Assembly (NCBI GenBank): GCA_902834055.1
Contig: CADFHB010000003.1
Location: 1-64,000 of the forward strand
Reading direction: 5' to 3'
From: Lactobacillaceae bacterium
GTDB lineage: Bacteria > Bacillota > Bacilli > Lactobacillales > Lactobacillaceae
Length of the DNA: 64,000 nt
Part shown: positions 37,139 to 46,969 of the stretch, in pieces
Numbering within the stretch: the first letter of the stretch is position 1
How the letters are laid out: every line of letters begins with the position of its first letter
Made by a program: the position numbers and the translations under genes
Notes under the pieces: model-generated
The model's input: the letters and a program-made list of their open reading frames with translations, nothing else
What the model was told of the DNA's origin: nothing
Database searches by the model: none

Positions 37139-38977
37139 ATGTGGCGTTATCTTAAACGTGTGCTGATTGGGAAACCACTAAAGACCCTTGATGAGGGCCA
37201 GTCCCATCTGACTAAGTTTAAAGCGTTGGCGATGCTTTCTTCAGACGCAATTTCGTCCGTCGCCTACGGTCCTGAGCAGATTACGACGGTGTTGGTGACC
37301 CTTTCAGCAGCGGCACTGTGGTATTCGATTCCCATCGCGGCCATTGTGCTGGTACTGTTACTGGCAATTACCTTGTCATACCAGCAAATCATTCGGGCCT
37401 ACCCGAGTGGTGGGGGGGCCTACGTGGTTGCTACCCAGAATTGGGGGAGTAATGGGGGCCTCTTTGCCGGGGGTTCCTTACTGGTTGATTACATGTTGAC
37501 CGTTGCCGTTTCGACAACTTCGGGTGTTGAGGCGATTACATCGGCCGTGCCCGCTTTGTACCGCTTCTCGATCCCGATTGCAATTATTATCGTGCTACTG
37601 ATTATGTTCATGAACCTTCGGGGGATGAGCGAGAGTGCTAACTTCTTAACGGTTCCGGTGTACTTCTTCGTGGTAATGATCTTTGCCATGATTATTTGGG
37701 GGATATACGACATTACAACTGGTAATATTCACTACCAGGCCCCAGCCGACTATGGGACACCCGTCGCTGGAATGTCGGTCGTACTGTTTATCCGGGCATT
37801 CTCAGCCGGTTCTTCCTCACTAACGGGGGTGGAAGCCGTCAGTAACGCGGTACCAAACTTTAACAAGCCGAAGGAAAAGAACGCGGCCACGACACTAGCA
37901 ATTATGAGTGCAATCCTGGCCTTCTTCTTTATTGCTATTATCTTCTTTAGTTTCTTTATTGGGGTGGTTCCAAATGGCCGGACGACGGTCTTGTCACAGA
38001 TTGCCCTGAAGATTTTCGGTGGTCACGGCTTAGGCTTTTACCTACTACAGCTGTCGACCGCAATGATTTTGGCAGTGGCGGCTAATACTGGTTTCTCAGC
38101 CTTCCCGATCCTGGCCTTTAACATGGCAAAGGACAAGTATATGCCGCACGCCTTTATGGACCGTGGGGACCGACTGGGTTATTCCAACGGGATTATTTCT
38201 TTGGCGATTGGGGCCATCATCTTGATCCTAATTTTCCATGGTCAAACGAATAACCTGATCCCCCTGTATGCCGTCGGGGTCTTTGTACCATTTACCCTGT
38301 CCCAGTCCGGAATGATTATTCACTGGTTCCGGGAACGCGAAGGTTGGTGGGTCGGTAAGGCTTTTATCAACCTGGTGGGGGCCGCTATTTCATTGTCATT
38401 AGTGGTCTTCTTATTCTGGCAACACTTTGGCAATGTTTGGCCATACCTGATCATCATGCCGTTGCTGTTGTACATGTTCCATAAGATCCATACCCACTAC
38501 ACAAAGGTTGCGGCCCAACTCCGGGTGGCGGAGAAAACGAAGGTGCAGCTCCATGATTACGACGGTGCTACGGTGATTGTCTTGGTTGGTAACGTGACCC
38601 GGGTTACCCGGGGAGCAATTAACTATGCCCGGTCAATTGGGGACTACGTAATCGCGATGCATGTTTCCTTTGACGAAAACCCTGGCAAGGAGCATAAGAC
38701 GGCCAATGAGTTCAAGGCCGAATATCCGGACGTGCGGTTTGTTGATATTCACTCCTCGTACCGGTCAATTGCTAAGCCGACACTCCGCTTTGTTGACGTG
38801 ATTGCTAAACGAGCGGAGGCACGCAATTACTCCACAACGGTGCTGGTACCGCAATTTATCCCGAAGCACCCGTGGCAACTTGCCCTGCATAACCAGACGA
38901 GTGTACGCTTACGGGCGGTTCTTAACTCGCGCGAAAACATCATTGTGGCCAGCTATAACTACCACCTACACGAATAA
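37139..38977 (+). CDS. kimA: APC-superfamily potassium importer, KimA-like
   Basis: A 612-aa permease closely resembling B. subtilis KimA (YdaO), a proton-coupled high-affinity K+ importer. Shared features are the start (KRVLIGKPLKTLDEGQ, then LTKFKALAMLSSDAISSVAYG), YPSGGGAYVVA, GGSLLVDYMLTVAVS, MNLRGMSESANFL, GVEAVSNAVPNF and PLYAVGVFVPFTLSQSGM. Twelve membrane helices occupy about residues 25-450. A C-terminal cytosolic domain follows (about 470-612) with SSYRSIAKPTLRFVDVI. KimA activity is inhibited by c-di-AMP in B. subtilis, and a c-di-AMP receptor gene (darA) is in this window. No c-di-AMP riboswitch precedes the gene. Confidence 0.88.
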   Translation: MWRYLKRVLIGKPLKTLDEGQSHLTKFKALAMLSSDAISSVAYGPEQITTVLVTLSAAALWYSIPIAAIVLVLLLAITLSYQQIIRAYPSGGGAYVVATQNWGSNGGLFAGGSLLVDYMLTVAVSTTSGVEAITSAVPALYRFSIPIAIIIVLLIMFMNLRGMSESANFLTVPVYFFVVMIFAMIIWGIYDITTGNIHYQAPADYGTPVAGMSVVLFIRAFSAGSSSLTGVEAVSNAVPNFNKPKEKNAATTLAIMSAILAFFFIAIIFFSFFIGVVPNGRTTVLSQIALKIFGGHGLGFYLLQLSTAMILAVAANTGFSAFPILAFNMAKDKYMPHAFMDRGDRLGYSNGIISLAIGAIILILIFHGQTNNLIPLYAVGVFVPFTLSQSGMIIHWFREREGWWVGKAFINLVGAAISLSLVVFLFWQHFGNVWPYLIIMPLLLYMFHKIHTHYTKVAAQLRVAEKTKVQLHDYDGATVIVLVGNVTRVTRGAINYARSIGDYVIAMHVSFDENPGKEHKTANEFKAEYPDVRFVDIHSSYRSIAKPTLRFVDVIAKRAEARNYSTTVLVPQFIPKHPWQLALHNQTSVRLRAVLNSRENIIVASYNYHLHE

Positions 38978-38988
38978 CGGGGACGCAA

Positions 38989-39249
38989 ATGAAAAATAAA
39001 CAGTTGTTATTTGGTTTGGCGTTTGCCTTGGGCCTGTTCTTTGTGGCTGGCTATTCGATTGATAGCCGGGGGTTTCACTCGGGAATCTTTGGACTCATCG
39101 GTTGCGTCTTGCTGGTTAGTGCTTACTTGGGCCTCTTTTGGCCCCAGATTAAAAGTGGGGACCGCCATGCCCGGCACCTCGCCGCGGGACTTGCGGTGCT
39201 GGTTGCACTGGTCGTGATACTTGATATTGTTGAAGCCATTTTGTCATAG
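38989..39249 (+). CDS. Small membrane protein of unknown function
   Basis: An 86-aa protein with three likely membrane helices (about 5-24, 31-51, 63-84) separated by short loops (SIDSRGFHSG, WPQIKSGDRHARH). I do not recognise the family. It starts 11 bases after the kimA stop with a weak GGGG ribosome site, so it is probably co-transcribed with kimA. Confidence 0.65.
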   Translation: MKNKQLLFGLAFALGLFFVAGYSIDSRGFHSGIFGLIGCVLLVSAYLGLFWPQIKSGDRHARHLAAGLAVLVALVVILDIVEAILS

Positions 39250-39250
39250 A

Positions 39251-39430
39251 AGGGGGAGTGAGACAGCACTAGCTTGCTAGTTAAGCCTGTCGGAACCCCC
39301 CGTCGACGCGCGTTTTAAGAAGCACAAAGCAAAGAAGAGGGCTCTAGCATTCGGAAAATCCGGACGCTAGAGCCCTCTTTGTGTACTGCGCTGTAACATT
39401 TTCTTGTGGGGATGTCACAGTCCCGCTTTT
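39251..39430. repeat. Intergenic hairpin repeat, copy B (MITE-like)
   Basis: About 180 bases. The left end GGGGGAGTGAGACAGC and right end GATGTCACAGTCCCGC form imperfect terminal inverted repeats (12 of 16 pair). Inside are ACTAGCTTGCTAGT, AAGCCTGT then a GGAACCCCC-GTCGACGCGC core, AAGCACAAA, a central stem GAGGGCTCTAGC / GCTAGAGCCCTC (39338-39378) and TTTGTGTACTGCGCT. Copy D at 59271 is the closest relative. No ORF and no obvious target duplication. Confidence 0.75.
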
Positions 39431-39432
39431 TC

Positions 39433-40071
39433 TTAAGGTTGGTAAGGCACTTCATGAAAGTGGCTGCCGGCCTTTTTGATTATTAGCTGGTCATTAAACC
39501 GGTTTTGCAAGTTGGTCATGATATTCGTCGCATCCCCTTCGTTAACGAATACGTTGGTGGTGACGTTGACACCGTATTCTTCACCAGCCAGTGTTAGGTG
39601 CTGCTCTTTGAGGTAGTAAACGAGGGCGTCGTGTTGACGGTAGGAAACCGTGATTTGCAGCCTTAATTGCTTCACCCGTTGGACGATTCCCGCCTGGTGG
39701 ACGGCCTTCGTGGTGACGTTGCTGTATGCCCGGATGAGGCCTCCGGCACCAAGCTTGATGCCACCAAAGTAACGCGTAACGACGGCCACCACGTTGTGGA
39801 GCTTGGCGAGTTGGAGGGACTCAAGGATAGGGATCCCAGCAGTTCCGCTGGGCTCACCGTTATCACTTTCCCGTTGTACCTGGTCGTGGTCCCCCACCAG
39901 GTAGGCAAAGCAGTTGTGGGTGGCCTTGCGGTTCGCGGTTTGGACCGTCTTAATGAATGCCTGCGCTTCCTCTTCAGTTTCTACCCGCTGCAGTGCGCAG
40001 ATGAAGCGGGACTTCTTAATGATTAGTTCAAACTTAGTTGCTTGGGCAATGGTAAGAAATGGTTGTTCCAT
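39433..40071 (-). CDS. YigZ/IMPACT (UPF0029) family protein
   Basis: A 212-aa two-domain protein. The N-terminal IMPACT-like domain has KKSRFICALQRVETEEEAQAFI, ATHNCFAYLVGD, SDNGEPSGTAGIPIL and VTRYFGGIKLGAGGLIRAYS. The C-terminal part is a ferredoxin-like DUF1949 domain (about 140-205). Function in bacteria is unsettled; the eukaryotic relative binds Gcn1. Divergent from comFA, an arrangement also seen for the B. subtilis homologue yvyE. The ribosome site is weak. Confidence 0.9.
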   Translation of the reverse strand: MEQPFLTIAQATKFELIIKKSRFICALQRVETEEEAQAFIKTVQTANRKATHNCFAYLVGDHDQVQRESDNGEPSGTAGIPILESLQLAKLHNVVAVVTRYFGGIKLGAGGLIRAYSNVTTKAVHQAGIVQRVKQLRLQITVSYRQHDALVYYLKEQHLTLAGEEYGVNVTTNVFVNEGDATNIMTNLQNRFNDQLIIKKAGSHFHEVPYQP

Positions 40072-40135
40072 GAAAAAACTTCTTTCCGTACGTTTAGTGA
40101 TACTTACCGTCTTTATTAATTAGGGAGGTGTTGAC

Positions 40136-41467
40136 ATGACGTTAACTGAATATTATGGTCGGCTGGTATTAGTTAACCGTCACCAACCGGAGATTACCGG
40201 TGTGACCACGCTCAAGACAATTACCCGTGAAGGTGCGGTGGTGCGGTGTGGTCGTTGTGGGCAGGTGACCCCTGTACACGAAGCGGCGTTACCGGGTGGT
40301 GAATTTTATTGTCCACAATGCATTAATTTGGGTCGCGTATCAACACTATGCAAATTTTATCATGTTCCCGAGGCAAATCAATTTGAACTTAAGAAGCCGA
40401 TATTAACCTGGAACGGCAAATTATCGCCGCTGCAAGCCCGGGCGGCTAAGCAGGTTGCGGACCGGATGGTTGCCCACCAGTCCCAGTTATTATGGGCTGT
40501 GACTGGGGCGGGGAAGACTGAAATGATGTTTCCCGGAATTGCCGCGGCATTGGCCCCGGGGGAGCGGTTAGCGGTGGCTTCACCACGGGTCGATGTCTGC
40601 CTCGAACTCTACCCCCGCTTGCGGGCAGCGTTTGCTAATACTGAAATGGCATTGCTACATGGGCGGGCGGAACGCCCCTACCACTATGCCCAATTGACGG
40701 TTTGCACCACCCACCAGCTGCTGCGTTTTTACCACGCCTTTGATAATCTAATTATCGATGAGGTTGATGCCTTTCCTTACGCTGCCAACCCACTGCTCTT
40801 TTACGCCAGCCGGCAGGCGGTAAAAAAGACGGGTGGCCGGCTCTTCTTGACGGCGACCCCTGATGCCACCCTGCAAGGTGCCGTTCGTCAACGTAAGCTA
40901 GCCGTAACCTACTTACCGCTTCGCTTCCATGGCCACCTTTTACCAACAATTCATTGCCACCTGGCCCGACGGTGGCGGGTGCAACTAAGGCACCAGCAAA
41001 TGCCATCCCAGTTGGTGCAAGCAATGCGGTCAGCATTAAGGAAACAACACCGTTTCTTGCTATTTGTCCCCCACGTTAAAGACCTGGCGCCGGCCGCGGC
41101 TGCCGTCCACCGCTACTTTGCGTCTCAGTCATTTGCAACTGTCCATGCTAGTGATCCGGCACGCTTGACGAAGGTTCAGGCAATGCGTGATGGGCAGTAT
41201 CAGTTCTTAATTACCACGTCAATCCTGGAGCGGGGGGTGACCTTTCCCGAAATTGACGTATTTGTGCTGGGTGCCGATGATGCTGTCTTTTCAACCGCGG
41301 CATTGGTACAAATTGCTGGTCGGGCTGGGCGATCCGCCAGTCGGCCAACCGGACGGGTTGAATTTTGGGTGGCTGACCATTGTCGACGGGTTAACCAAGC
41401 GGTTCGCCAGGTGGCCTACATGAATAATAAGGGCCGGCGGTGTCAAGATGCAGTGCCTGCTTTGTAA
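40136..41467 (+). CDS. comFA: ComFA, DNA-uptake DEAD-box helicase
   Basis: An ATP-driven translocase that pulls transforming ssDNA through ComEC. It is 443 aa with a four-Cys zinc finger near the N-terminus (CGRCGQ... CPQC), Walker A TGAGKTEM, the DEAD-like IIDEVDAFPY, LTATPD, and motifs V/VI (TTSILERGVTFPEIDVFV, QIAGRAGR). All helicase motifs appear intact, so it is not an obvious pseudogene although lactobacilli are rarely seen to be competent. Strong ribosome site GGGAGGTG. Overlaps comFC by 20 bases. Confidence 0.93.
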   Translation: MTLTEYYGRLVLVNRHQPEITGVTTLKTITREGAVVRCGRCGQVTPVHEAALPGGEFYCPQCINLGRVSTLCKFYHVPEANQFELKKPILTWNGKLSPLQARAAKQVADRMVAHQSQLLWAVTGAGKTEMMFPGIAAALAPGERLAVASPRVDVCLELYPRLRAAFANTEMALLHGRAERPYHYAQLTVCTTHQLLRFYHAFDNLIIDEVDAFPYAANPLLFYASRQAVKKTGGRLFLTATPDATLQGAVRQRKLAVTYLPLRFHGHLLPTIHCHLARRWRVQLRHQQMPSQLVQAMRSALRKQHRFLLFVPHVKDLAPAAAAVHRYFASQSFATVHASDPARLTKVQAMRDGQYQFLITTSILERGVTFPEIDVFVLGADDAVFSTAALVQIAGRAGRSASRPTGRVEFWVADHCRRVNQAVRQVAYMNNKGRRCQDAVPAL

Positions 41468-42122
41468 CCGGCTTGTTACCAAGCGGCTGGCCATTCGTGA
41501 TCTTTTATGGCCGGGAAAGATTGAGTGGCCGGTAGTGTGCGAAGAGTGTTGGTCACGGTTTACCGCCATTCATGGACCGGCCTGTCCGGTGTGCAGTGCA
41601 CCCCAGTCGACGGCAACGATTTGCCGTGAGTGTCGTCGCTGGCGGTCGCTTTATCAGTGGCAGCTAAGGCACACGGCTCTTTACCGTTATAATGAAGCGA
41701 TGAAGGACTTTATGCACCGCTACAAGTTTAATGGTGACTACCGCTTGCGGGCAGTGTTTCAGCCGACCCTGGTAGCGGCCGTTAAGAAACTATCTGCTGA
41801 CTTGGTAGTGCCAATCCCAGTAACCGCAACGACGATGCAGACCCGGGGCTTTAACCAGGTTACGGGCCTACTAACAGGGGTGCCGTTGACGACGTGTTTG
41901 ACCGCCCGGGTTAAAGACAAGACGGCCCAGTCAAAGAAGAACCGTCATGAACGCTTGCAAGCACCCCAGCCTTTTGCCCTTGTTGACCCGGCCCAACTCG
42001 TGGGGAAGCGGGTCCTATTAGTTGATGATGTTTACACGACGGGCCGGACAATTTATCATGCCGCCAACCTGGTTTATGGCGCCGGTGCCACTACCGTTAT
42101 TAGTGTTTCTTTGGCTCGTTAA
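41448..42122 (+). CDS. comFC: ComFC, competence phosphoribosyltransferase-like protein
   Basis: The 224-aa partner of ComFA. It has an N-terminal four-Cys zinc site (CLLC... CEEC, then CPVCSAP... CREC), LYRYNEAMKDFMHRYKFNGDY and a PRTase PRPP loop VLLVDDVYTTGRTI (about 185-198). The family includes GntX. It overlaps comFA in a two-gene operon. The exact reaction is unknown. Confidence 0.93.
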   Translation: MQCLLCNRLVTKRLAIRDLLWPGKIEWPVVCEECWSRFTAIHGPACPVCSAPQSTATICRECRRWRSLYQWQLRHTALYRYNEAMKDFMHRYKFNGDYRLRAVFQPTLVAAVKKLSADLVVPIPVTATTMQTRGFNQVTGLLTGVPLTTCLTARVKDKTAQSKKNRHERLQAPQPFALVDPAQLVGKRVLLVDDVYTTGRTIYHAANLVYGAGATTVISVSLAR

Positions 42123-42149
42123 ATTAATTTAAAGGATCTAGTAATAAAT

Positions 42150-42178
42150 TTGTGAATTAATCGTAAGTACACTATAAT
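42150..42178 (+). promoter_or_regulatory. hpf promoter
   Basis: TTGTGA (42150-42155), 17-base spacer and consensus TATAAT (42173-42178), about 75 bases before hpf. Confidence 0.75.
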
Positions 42179-42254
42179 ACAAGTAGGATATGAGAAGAGT
42201 GGTCCTTCTGATATCAGATCAAGCAATTGCTTGGACTGAAAGGAGAGAAGTACA

Positions 42255-42794
42255 ATGTTAAAGTTCAATATTCGTGGTGAAAACGTTGAAGTAACAGATG
42301 CAATCCGGGATTATGTGGTTAAGCGGATTAGCAAGCTGCAAAAGTTCTTTGAGGATAGTGTCGAAGCAACTGCCCACGTGAACTTAAAGGTTTACTCTAA
42401 CCGGACTTACAAGGTTGAAGTTACAATTCCGCTCCCATACCTGACGTTACGGGCCGAAGAAACTTCAAATGACATGTACGGTAGTGTCGATTTAGTAACG
42501 GACAAGCTGGAACGGCAAATCCGTAAGTACAAGACCAAGGTTAACCGGAAGTCACGTGAGAAGGGCTTCAAGAACCTTGAATTCGTCCCATCGGATGAAG
42601 AATCAAATGATGATGAATTGAAGATTGTACGGACTAAGCAAGTTTCACTGAAGCCAATGGATCCTGAAGAAGCGGTCCTTCAAATGGATATGCTTGGCCA
42701 TGACTTCTTCGTCTTCCAAGACGCTGAAACCAATGGTACCAGCATTGTTTACCGCCGTCGTGACGGCCGTTACGGTTTAATTGAAGCTGAATAA
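42255..42794 (+). CDS. hpf: Ribosome hibernation promoting factor, long form
   Basis: Long HPF blocks the decoding centre and dimerises 70S ribosomes into 100S particles during starvation. It is 179 aa with the N-terminal S30AE domain (MLKFNIRGENVEVTDAIRDYV, about 1-100), a charged linker and the C-terminal dimerisation domain (VSLKPMDPEEAVLQMDMLGHDFFVFQDAET). The ribosome site AGGAGAG is well placed. It stands before secA, a conserved order in Firmicutes. Confidence 0.96.
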   Translation: MLKFNIRGENVEVTDAIRDYVVKRISKLQKFFEDSVEATAHVNLKVYSNRTYKVEVTIPLPYLTLRAEETSNDMYGSVDLVTDKLERQIRKYKTKVNRKSREKGFKNLEFVPSDEESNDDELKIVRTKQVSLKPMDPEEAVLQMDMLGHDFFVFQDAETNGTSIVYRRRDGRYGLIEAE

Positions 42795-42800
42795 ACAGTA

Positions 42801-42829
42801 AAAGGGGTTGGCAACCAACCTCTTTTTTA
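42801..42829 (+). terminator. Terminator of hpf
   Basis: AAAGGGGTTGG (42801-42811) pairs with CCAACCTCTTT (42815-42825) and is followed by T. Confidence 0.8.
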
Positions 42830-42946
42830 GTTTTAAAGGGCAATACTTAAGAACCGTGCGTAAGTAGTGTAGTCTGGGAAGAATTGGCATTGGTTTTCAA
42901 TTGCTGGCCAACGTGGTAGAATATTACAGTTAAGATAAAAATATAA

Positions 42947-42982
42947 TTGGCTTGAGTAGCACCTTTTGCAATTTGCACTCAG
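42947..42982 (+). promoter_or_regulatory. Hairpin in the secA leader
   Basis: GCTTGAGT (about 42951-42958) can pair with ACTCAGGC (about 42977-42984), with an inner GCAA/TTGC. It lies after a likely -10 TAGAAT near 42917-42922 and about 25 bases before the secA start. A regulatory role is a guess. Confidence 0.3.
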
Positions 42983-43008
42983 GCACAAATATTAGGAAGG
43001 ACGCTTTT

Positions 43009-45372
43009 ATGGCCAACATTTTAAGAAAATGGATTGAAAGCGATCGTCGTGAACTGCGGCGGATTAATAAAATAGCAAACAAGGTTGAATCATATGCCAA
43101 ACCGATGGCAGACTTAAGCGACGACCAGCTAAAAGCAAAGACAAATGAGTTCCGGCAACGTTATCAAAAGGGCGAATCACTAGATGACATGCTCCCGGAA
43201 GCCTTTGCGGTAGCACGTGAAGGCGCCAAGCGGGTGTTGGGACTATACCCGTTCCACGTCCAGATCATGGGTGGAATTGTCCTACACGAAGGTAACATTG
43301 CGGAAATGAAGACCGGTGAAGGGAAGACTTTGACCGCCACCATGCCGGTATACCTAAACGCGATCTCCGGCAAGGGGGTGCACGTTATTACCGTTAATGA
43401 ATACCTTTCCAAGCGTGACGCAACTGAGATGGGACAATTGTACAACTGGCTCGGTTGCAGTGTCGGTATTAACAATTCCGAGATGAGCCCGGATGAAAAG
43501 CGAAAAGCTTACCAGGCAGACATTATGTACTCGACTAACAGTGAAATCGGGTTTGACTACCTGCGTGATAACATGGCGGTTTACAAGGAAGACCAAGTTC
43601 AACGGGGCCTTAACTACGCGATCGTCGATGAGGTGGACTCGATTCTGATCGATGAAGCCCGGACACCACTGATTATTTCTGGACCAGGGACCGGGACTTC
43701 CAAACTTTACAAGCAAACTGACCGCTTCGTTAAGCAGTTAAAGAATGAGGTTGATTACAAGGTCGACCTGGAATCTAAGACGGTATCACTGACCGATGAG
43801 GGAATTAAGAAGGCGGAAAAGTACTTCAACTTAAAGAACCTGTACGATCCTGAAAACACGGCCTTGACCCACCACCTGGACCAGGCGCTGCGGGCCAACT
43901 ACATCATGCACCTAGACAAGGACTACGTGGTTTCTGACGGTGAAGTGTTGATCGTTGATTCCTTTACTGGACGGGTAATGCAAGGCCGGCGGTTCTCTGA
44001 TGGCCTTCACCAGGCAATTGAAGCCAAGGAAGGTGTTAAGATCCAGGAAGAAAACAAGACGATGGCCAACATTACCTACCAGAACCTCTTCCGGATGTAC
44101 AACAAGCTGGCCGGGATGACCGGGACAGCCAAGACGGAGCAAGAAGAATTCCGTGAAATCTACAACATGGAGACCATTACCATCCCGACGAACCGGCCGG
44201 TAGCACGGAAGGATGAGCCGGACCTCCTTTACCCGACCCTGGAGAGTAAGTTTGCGGCCGTAGTCAAGCGGATCAAGAGCCTTCATGCTAAGGGTCAGCC
44301 AATCCTGGTTGGGACCGTGGCGGTTGAGACGTCAGAATACTTGTCCCACCTCCTAGACCAGGAGCACATCCCGCACGTGGTCTTAAACGCTAAGAACCAC
44401 GCCAAGGAAGCTGATATTATCAAGAATGCCGGTCAACGGGGCGCCGTTACCATCGCTACCAACATGGCCGGGCGGGGGACTGATATTAAGTTAGGCCCTG
44501 GCGTCCGTGAACTAGGTGGTTTGGCCGTAATCGGGACTGAACGGCATGAGTCACGGCGGATTGATAACCAGCTGCGGGGCCGGTCTGGCCGGCAGGGTGA
44601 TCCGGGTCTGTCCCAATTCTACCTGTCACTGGAAGATGACTTGATGAAGCGGTTCGGTGGTGAACGGATTAAGGCTTTCCTGGACCGGATGAAGGTACAA
44701 GGCGAAGACGCCGTTATCAAGAGTCGTTTCTTGACGCGGCAAGTTGAATCAGCTCAAAAGCGGGTTGAGGGTAACAACTACGACTCCCGAAAGAATGTCT
44801 TGCAATACGATGACGTAATGCGCGAACAGCGGGAGATTATCTACAAGGAACGGCAAGAAATTATTACCGAAACCAAGTCCTTAAAGTGGGTTCTAATGCC
44901 AATTTTTAAACGCACGATCCAGCGTGAAGTTGAACAGCACACGTTAGGGGACCAAAAGGAATGGGACCTGCAGGGAATTATTGACTTTGCAGAAGAAGTA
45001 ATCGTTAAGCCCGGGACAATTAGTGTCAAGGACCTCGAAGGCAAGAGCCAAGACGAGATGGTCGACTTCTTAATGGGCTTTGCTGAAAAAGTTTACGACG
45101 AAAAGAAGCAGATCTTAACCGACCCTTCACAGATGCTGGAGTTTGAAAAAGTCGTCTTACTCCGGGTAGTGGACTCCCATTGGACCGACCACATTGATGT
45201 GATGGACCAGTTCCGACAATCCGTTGGCCTTCGTGGTTATGGTCAATTGAACCCACTGGTCGAATACCAGACGGCCGGTTACCACATGTTTGAGCAAATG
45301 ATTGCCGATATTGAGTATGAGACGACCCGGCTCTTCATGAAGTCTGAAATTCGGCAAAACGTTACCCGTTAA
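43009..45372 (+). CDS. secA: Preprotein translocase ATPase SecA
   Basis: The motor that drives unfolded preproteins through SecYEG. From ATG 43009 (AGGAAGG upstream) it has 787 aa; an open frame back to 42952 has no ribosome site. Visible are [15 protein letters not shown] (Walker A, about 100), [37 protein letters not shown] and [13 protein letters not shown]. The C-terminus stops at [11 protein letters not shown], so the zinc-binding SecB-interaction tail of proteobacterial SecA is absent, as usual in lactobacilli. Confidence 0.97.
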   Translation: MANILRKWIESDRRELRRINKIANKVESYAKPMADLSDDQLKAKTNEFRQRYQKGESLDDMLPEAFAVAREGAKRVLGLYPFHVQIMGGIVLHEGNIAEMKTGEGKTLTATMPVYLNAISGKGVHVITVNEYLSKRDATEMGQLYNWLGCSVGINNSEMSPDEKRKAYQADIMYSTNSEIGFDYLRDNMAVYKEDQVQRGLNYAIVDEVDSILIDEARTPLIISGPGTGTSKLYKQTDRFVKQLKNEVDYKVDLESKTVSLTDEGIKKAEKYFNLKNLYDPENTALTHHLDQALRANYIMHLDKDYVVSDGEVLIVDSFTGRVMQGRRFSDGLHQAIEAKEGVKIQEENKTMANITYQNLFRMYNKLAGMTGTAKTEQEEFREIYNMETITIPTNRPVARKDEPDLLYPTLESKFAAVVKRIKSLHAKGQPILVGTVAVETSEYLSHLLDQEHIPHVVLNAKNHAKEADIIKNAGQRGAVTIATNMAGRGTDIKLGPGVRELGGLAVIGTERHESRRIDNQLRGRSGRQGDPGLSQFYLSLEDDLMKRFGGERIKAFLDRMKVQGEDAVIKSRFLTRQVESAQKRVEGNNYDSRKNVLQYDDVMREQREIIYKERQEIITETKSLKWVLMPIFKRTIQREVEQHTLGDQKEWDLQGIIDFAEEVIVKPGTISVKDLEGKSQDEMVDFLMGFAEKVYDEKKQILTDPSQMLEFEKVVLLRVVDSHWTDHIDVMDQFRQSVGLRGYGQLNPLVEYQTAGYHMFEQMIADIEYETTRLFMKSEIRQNVTR

Positions 45373-45395
45373 ACCAAACGAAAATTGCAATAAGG

Positions 45396-45440
45396 TACGG
45401 CAGTAAGGTCACCCATGGCGGTACCACTGCCGTATGTTTG
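45396..45440 (+). terminator. Hairpin between secA and prfB
   Basis: TACGGCAGT (45396-45404) pairs exactly with 45426-45434, followed by TGTTTGTATTT. A probable weak terminator; prfB may also be read from the secA promoter. Confidence 0.5.
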
Positions 45441-45458
45441 TATTTGGAGGCAGCAGTG

Positions 45459-46575
45459 ATGGAATTAAGTGAAGCTAAGAAGAAAATAGAAGCAATGCAA
45501 GCTGAAGTTGCACGCTTCGGGAGGTCTCTTTGACCTCGATGCGTTAGACGAACAGATTGCGGAAAATGAGCACCAAATGGCGCAGCCAGGGTTCTGGGAT
45601 GACAATACCCAGGCCCAGCAAAAGATCAATCAGACTAACGAATTAAAGGAGAAGCGGGACACCTTTGTCCAGTTACGGGACCAAATTGCGGACCTAAGTA
45701 CCAATGTCGAATTGTTGGAATTAGAACCTGATCCAGACCTGACCCGGGAACTAGATGATTCCTTTGCCCAAACCGACAAGGCACTACAGCAGTATCGGTT
45801 AAATCAACTGCTGAATGAACAATATGATAGTCGCAACGCCATCCTTGAAATCCACCCTGGCGCCGGGGGAACGGAAGCCCAGGACTGGGGCGATATGTTA
45901 TTGCGGATGTACGTACGTTGGGGTGAGCAGCACGGCTTTACGGTGGAGACTGCGAACTACGAAGCTGGTGATATTGCCGGGATTAAGAGTGTGACCCTCC
46001 TGTTTAAAGGGCACAATGCCTTTGGCTACCTGCGGAGCGAAAAAGGGGTGCACCGGCTCGTACGGATTTCGCCGTTCGACTCGGCAGGTCGCCGGCATAC
46101 CTCCTTTGCCTCGGTTGACGTAATGCCAGAACTAGACGAGAGCGTGAAGGTTGATATTGACCCGTCAGACTTGCGAGTAGACACCTTCCGTTCCAGCGGG
46201 GCTGGTGGTCAGCACATTAACAAAACTGAGTCCGCCGTCCGAATTACCCACTTGCCAACTGGCCTGGTGGCCTCCTCGCAAGCGGAACGGTCCCAGCTTG
46301 AAAACCGGGTAACGGCGATGAACATGTTGAAGTCCAAGTTATATGAGTTGGAAGAAGAAAAAAAGGCTAAGAAGCGTGCCGAAATTGAGGGTGAGCAGCT
46401 CGAAATTGGCTGGGGCTCCCAGATTCGCTCCTACGTCTTCCACCCCTATACCCTGGTTAAGGATAACCGGACTAATTATGAAACCCACAATGGCCAAGCA
46501 GTAATGGATGGGGACTTGGACCCGTTCATTAATGCCTACCTACAGTGGAAACTAAGTCAGAAGAATCCCCAATAA
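45459..46575 (+). CDS. prfB: Peptide chain release factor 2, made by programmed +1 frameshift
   Basis: RF2 recognises UGA and UAA. The first frame starts at ATG 45459 (TTTGGAGG upstream), encodes 24 residues (MELSEAKKKIEAMQAEVARF...) and meets TGA at 45531-45533. A +1 slip at CTT-T (45528-45531) joins it to the long frame beginning GAC 45532. The internal SD-like GGGAGG (45519-45524) lies three bases before CTT, the arrangement known from E. coli and most bacteria. The joined protein is 371 aa, with GGQ in SSGAGGQHINKTESAV and HPGAGGTEAQDW. Low RF2 favours the slip, giving autoregulation. Confidence 0.96.
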
Positions 46576-46630
46576 AGGCGATTGCAGTTGGGAATAAAAG
46601 CAGGTAATATTTAAACAAAGGGGTGATTTG

Positions 46631-46969
46631 ATGAGAGAAAGCCGACGTAAACGGTTAACCCGTTCCGGAAGTGACCGGATCCTGGCAGGGGTCTTTGGTG
46701 GCTTTGGCCAATACTTTAATTGTTCACCAAATATTTTTCGGGTAGCTTACGTGATCTTGAGTATTTTAAGTGGGCTCGTCCCGGGGATTGTTATTTATGC
46801 GATTATGGTCCTCATAATGCCACCTGACCCGCAACACCCGGGGTTCTTGGGCTTTCTTAAGAACCTCAATGATTTTCAACAAGGAATTGACGGGACGGCC
46901 CAGAAGCAATCCCGTCGTACACTGACGGATGTTGAAGAAAAAGATATTAAAAGAAATGGAAGATCATAA
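46631..46969 (+). CDS. PspC domain membrane protein
   Basis: A 112-aa protein with an N-terminal basic segment, the PspC motif (GSDRILAGVFGGFGQYFNCSP...), one or two membrane helices (about 38-65) and a hydrophilic tail. PspC proteins sense envelope stress in some bacteria, but the partner here is unknown. ATG 46631 is preferred to TTG 46628. It overlaps the next gene by one base, starting the pspC-yvlD-hprK-lgt-gpsA run. Confidence 0.85.
   Translation: MRESRRKRLTRSGSDRILAGVFGGFGQYFNCSPNIFRVAYVILSILSGLVPGIVIYAIMVLIMPPDPQHPGFLGFLKNLNDFQQGIDGTAQKQSRRTLTDVEEKDIKRNGRS

Noticed and set aside
40136..42122. comFA/comFC as decayed competence genes
   Set aside because: Both frames are intact with all helicase and PRPP-loop motifs and good ribosome sites, so no sign of decay.
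42952..43008. N-terminal extension of SecA
   Set aside because: SecA begins MANILRKW as in relatives and AGGAAGG is placed for ATG 43009; the extension crosses a leader hairpin.
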